From: Promethearchaeota archaeon
GTDB lineage: Archaea > Asgardarchaeota > Lokiarchaeia > Sigyniarchaeales > SOKP01
Assembly (NCBI GenBank): GCA_019894815.1
Contig: JAGXNU010000130.1
Span: 1-6,020, forward strand
Direction: 5' to 3'
DNA length: 6,020 nt
The notes below the pieces were generated by a model. That model ran no database searches. It saw only the letters and a list, made by a program, of their open reading frames with translations, and was not told the origin of the DNA. Below are positions 4,911 to 6,020 of this stretch, in pieces. Position 1 is the first letter of the stretch. The number at the start of each line of letters is the position of its first letter. Both the position numbers and the translations under genes were made by a program.

Positions 4911-5624
4911 ATGTTAATTACAAAACAAAATAAAATTAAATGTATTGATAGTAGAGTTTTAGATGAGATACAAATGGCAATTGAAAAATTAAATGTTGAA
5001 ATTTCTGAGGCTATAGTAAATTTAGATAAGAATAAAGCCTTAGAATTAGCCAACCGTGCTATAACAGATGGATTGAATTTACTTGAAGTGGTTGAACACG
5101 GATTTGGAGCAGGGATAAGAAAAATTGGAGATCTCTGGGATGAAGGAGAAATTTTCTTACCCGAATTGATGTTAGGAGGAAATATCATGCAAGAAGCCAT
5201 GGAACTATTAATACCTCATTTAAAAGAGCATTCTGAGACATTTAATCGTGGAACAATAGTAATCGCAACGATTGAAGGAGATATTCATTCTATTGGGAAA
5301 ACTATCGTAGGAACAATGCTTAGCGCAAATGGTTATGATGTACATGATCTGGGAGCAGATGTTCCGGCAGAAAAAATAGTTGAAGAAGCGATTAGTGTCA
5401 ACGCAAATGTAATTGGGGTATCTGCCCTACTTACAACAACCATGGCCGGGCAAAAGAAAGTAGTCGATATCTTAAAAGATAAAGGCATTCGATCAAAATT
5501 TAAGGTCATTTTGGGTGGTGCTCCAGTTTCACGTAAATGGGTTGAAGAATGTGAGGCTGATGGATATGCTGATAGTGCTGTTGATGCGGTAAAATTAGTA
5601 AAAGAATTATTTTCTAACAAATAA
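4911..5624 (+). CDS. Corrinoid (B12)-binding methyltransferase subunit, MtaC/MtbC/MetH-B12 type
   Basis: With the ATG at 4911 the protein has 237 residues, close to the usual 210-230 of this family. Residues about 15-105 form the helical cap: AIEKLN..., LANRAITDGLNLLEVVEHGF, then IGDLWDEGEIFLPELMLGG, the hallmark of corrinoid methyltransferase proteins. Residues 113-237 are the Rossmann-like B12 domain with EGD124-I-H126-S-I-G129 (DxHxxG, where His binds cobalt from below), S171-A-L173-LTTTM and the L-G-G-A-P loop at 201-205. All key residues are present. Role: it carries the methyl group on cobalamin between a methyl-donor enzyme and an acceptor enzyme in the cytoplasm. The gene 20 bases downstream encodes a homocysteine S-methyltransferase, which suggests the acceptor is homocysteine or a related thiol; the donor (methylamine, methanol, methyl-pterin or other) is not shown. 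A longer start at TTG 4890 adds seven residues and is less likely. Confidence 0.93.
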   Translation: MLITKQNKIKCIDSRVLDEIQMAIEKLNVEISEAIVNLDKNKALELANRAITDGLNLLEVVEHGFGAGIRKIGDLWDEGEIFLPELMLGGNIMQEAMELLIPHLKEHSETFNRGTIVIATIEGDIHSIGKTIVGTMLSANGYDVHDLGADVPAEKIVEEAISVNANVIGVSALLTTTMAGQKKVVDILKDKGIRSKFKVILGGAPVSRKWVEECEADGYADSAVDAVKLVKELFSNK

Positions 5625-5632
5625 AATCGAAA

Positions 5633-5637
5633 GAGGG
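5633..5637 (+). promoter_or_regulatory. Ribosome binding site supporting a TTG start
   Basis: GAGGG lies 7 bases before TTG 5645. No ATG or GTG in frame is near; the first in-frame ATG (5702) falls inside the conserved FDGGMGS motif and so cannot be the start. Confidence 0.55.
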
Positions 5638-5644
5638 ATTTAAG

Positions 5645-6020
5645 TTGATATTTAAAGAATGGCTTAAAGATGATACAAAAACGATATTATTTGATGGAGG
5701 AATGGGTTCAGAAATTATTAAACGTGGAATTAAACCTGGAAAACTACCAGATCTATTAAATATTGAAGAACCTCAAGTTATCAGAAGCATTCATCAAGCG
5801 TATTATGAAGCAGGTTCAGATATGGTACAATCAAACACATTTGGTTCTTGCTATCTAAACCTAAAAAATCATAAACTTGAGGAACAGTTAGTAGAAATCA
5901 ATAAAAAAGCTTTAGAAATCATTGATAGTATTCGACCAATAGATCATCTCATCGTTGGTGATATTGGCCCATCTAGCGTATTTAAACCTCCAGTGGGGAA
6001 AGCGTCGATCGATATGTGGC
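5645..6020 (+). CDS. Homocysteine S-methyltransferase domain protein, cut by the right edge
   Basis: The visible 125 residues from the TTG at 5645 match the N-terminal part of the MetH/BHMT-type TIM barrel: ILFDGGMGSEI (14-24), a leucine-rich 'LLN..EP..I..IHQAYYEAGSDMVQSNTFGS' stretch (37-68), and GDIGPSS (105-111). Family knowledge: this domain moves a methyl group to the thiol of homocysteine, activating it with zinc held by three cysteines. Those cysteines sit in the C-terminal half and are not in the window, so activity cannot be judged. It starts 20 bases after the corrinoid protein gene and is surely in the same operon. Together they look like the first two functions of cobalamin-dependent methionine synthase split onto separate chains, or the reverse reaction that takes methyl from a methylated thiol or betaine. 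Confidence in the family is high, in the direction of the reaction low. Confidence 0.9.
   Translation, partial: MIFKEWLKDDTKTILFDGGMGSEIIKRGIKPGKLPDLLNIEEPQVIRSIHQAYYEAGSDMVQSNTFGSCYLNLKNHKLEEQLVEINKKALEIIDSIRPIDHLIVGDIGPSSVFKPPVGKASIDMW

Noticed and set aside
5333..5620. Minus-strand frame inside the corrinoid protein gene
   Set aside because: It lies entirely opposite highly conserved B12-domain codons and has a composition typical of an antisense shadow (Ser/Thr/Ala-rich).

Overview
The window is AT-rich (roughly one third G+C by eye), compact and mostly single-gene or two-gene units. A-rich TATA-like boxes, T-tract ends, a MtaC/MtbC-type corrinoid protein and several small unknown proteins suggest an archaeon, plausibly of the Asgard/Lokiarchaeal kind. 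That assignment is inference: no rRNA or ribosomal marker is present, and some genes carry bacterial-looking Shine-Dalgarno sites.

Layout. Positions 2-1219 (+) hold the 3'-part of a gene encoding two PlsC-type acyltransferase domains in one chain; its true start lies left of the window. Positions 1340-1957 (+) encode a stand-alone protein whose C-terminal part reads as a zinc-dependent deaminase of the toxin-like type (HGE ... CSSC). Convergent to it, 2648-2016 (-) encodes a zinc-ribbon, two-helix membrane protein with a PH-like tail. A gene-free stretch of about 320 bases with short direct and inverted repeats follows. Positions 2971-3903 (+) form a two-gene unit: a PlsC-like protein whose catalytic histidine is replaced by aspartate, and a 72-residue acidic protein behind a near-perfect Shine-Dalgarno site. 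Positions 4187-3921 (-) are the remains of a GNAT acetyltransferase gene. Positions 4750-4262 (-) encode an unrecognised, probably beta-rich protein. From 4911 to the right edge (+) a corrinoid protein and the start of a homocysteine S-methyltransferase form an operon that resembles a MetH split into separate subunits.

How they may work together. Two themes stand out. One is acyl-lipid chemistry: three PlsC-type domains in two genes, one apparently inactive, in what may be an archaeon, where ester-linked acyl phospholipids are not expected. A short helix pattern (D-x-x-Y-x-x-x-[KR]-...-F-x-[LV]) recurs before two of these domains and again in the 72-residue protein. The other is one-carbon chemistry: a B12 protein passing methyl groups to homocysteine or a similar thiol. 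The deaminase-like protein stands alone between them and is the least expected gene here.
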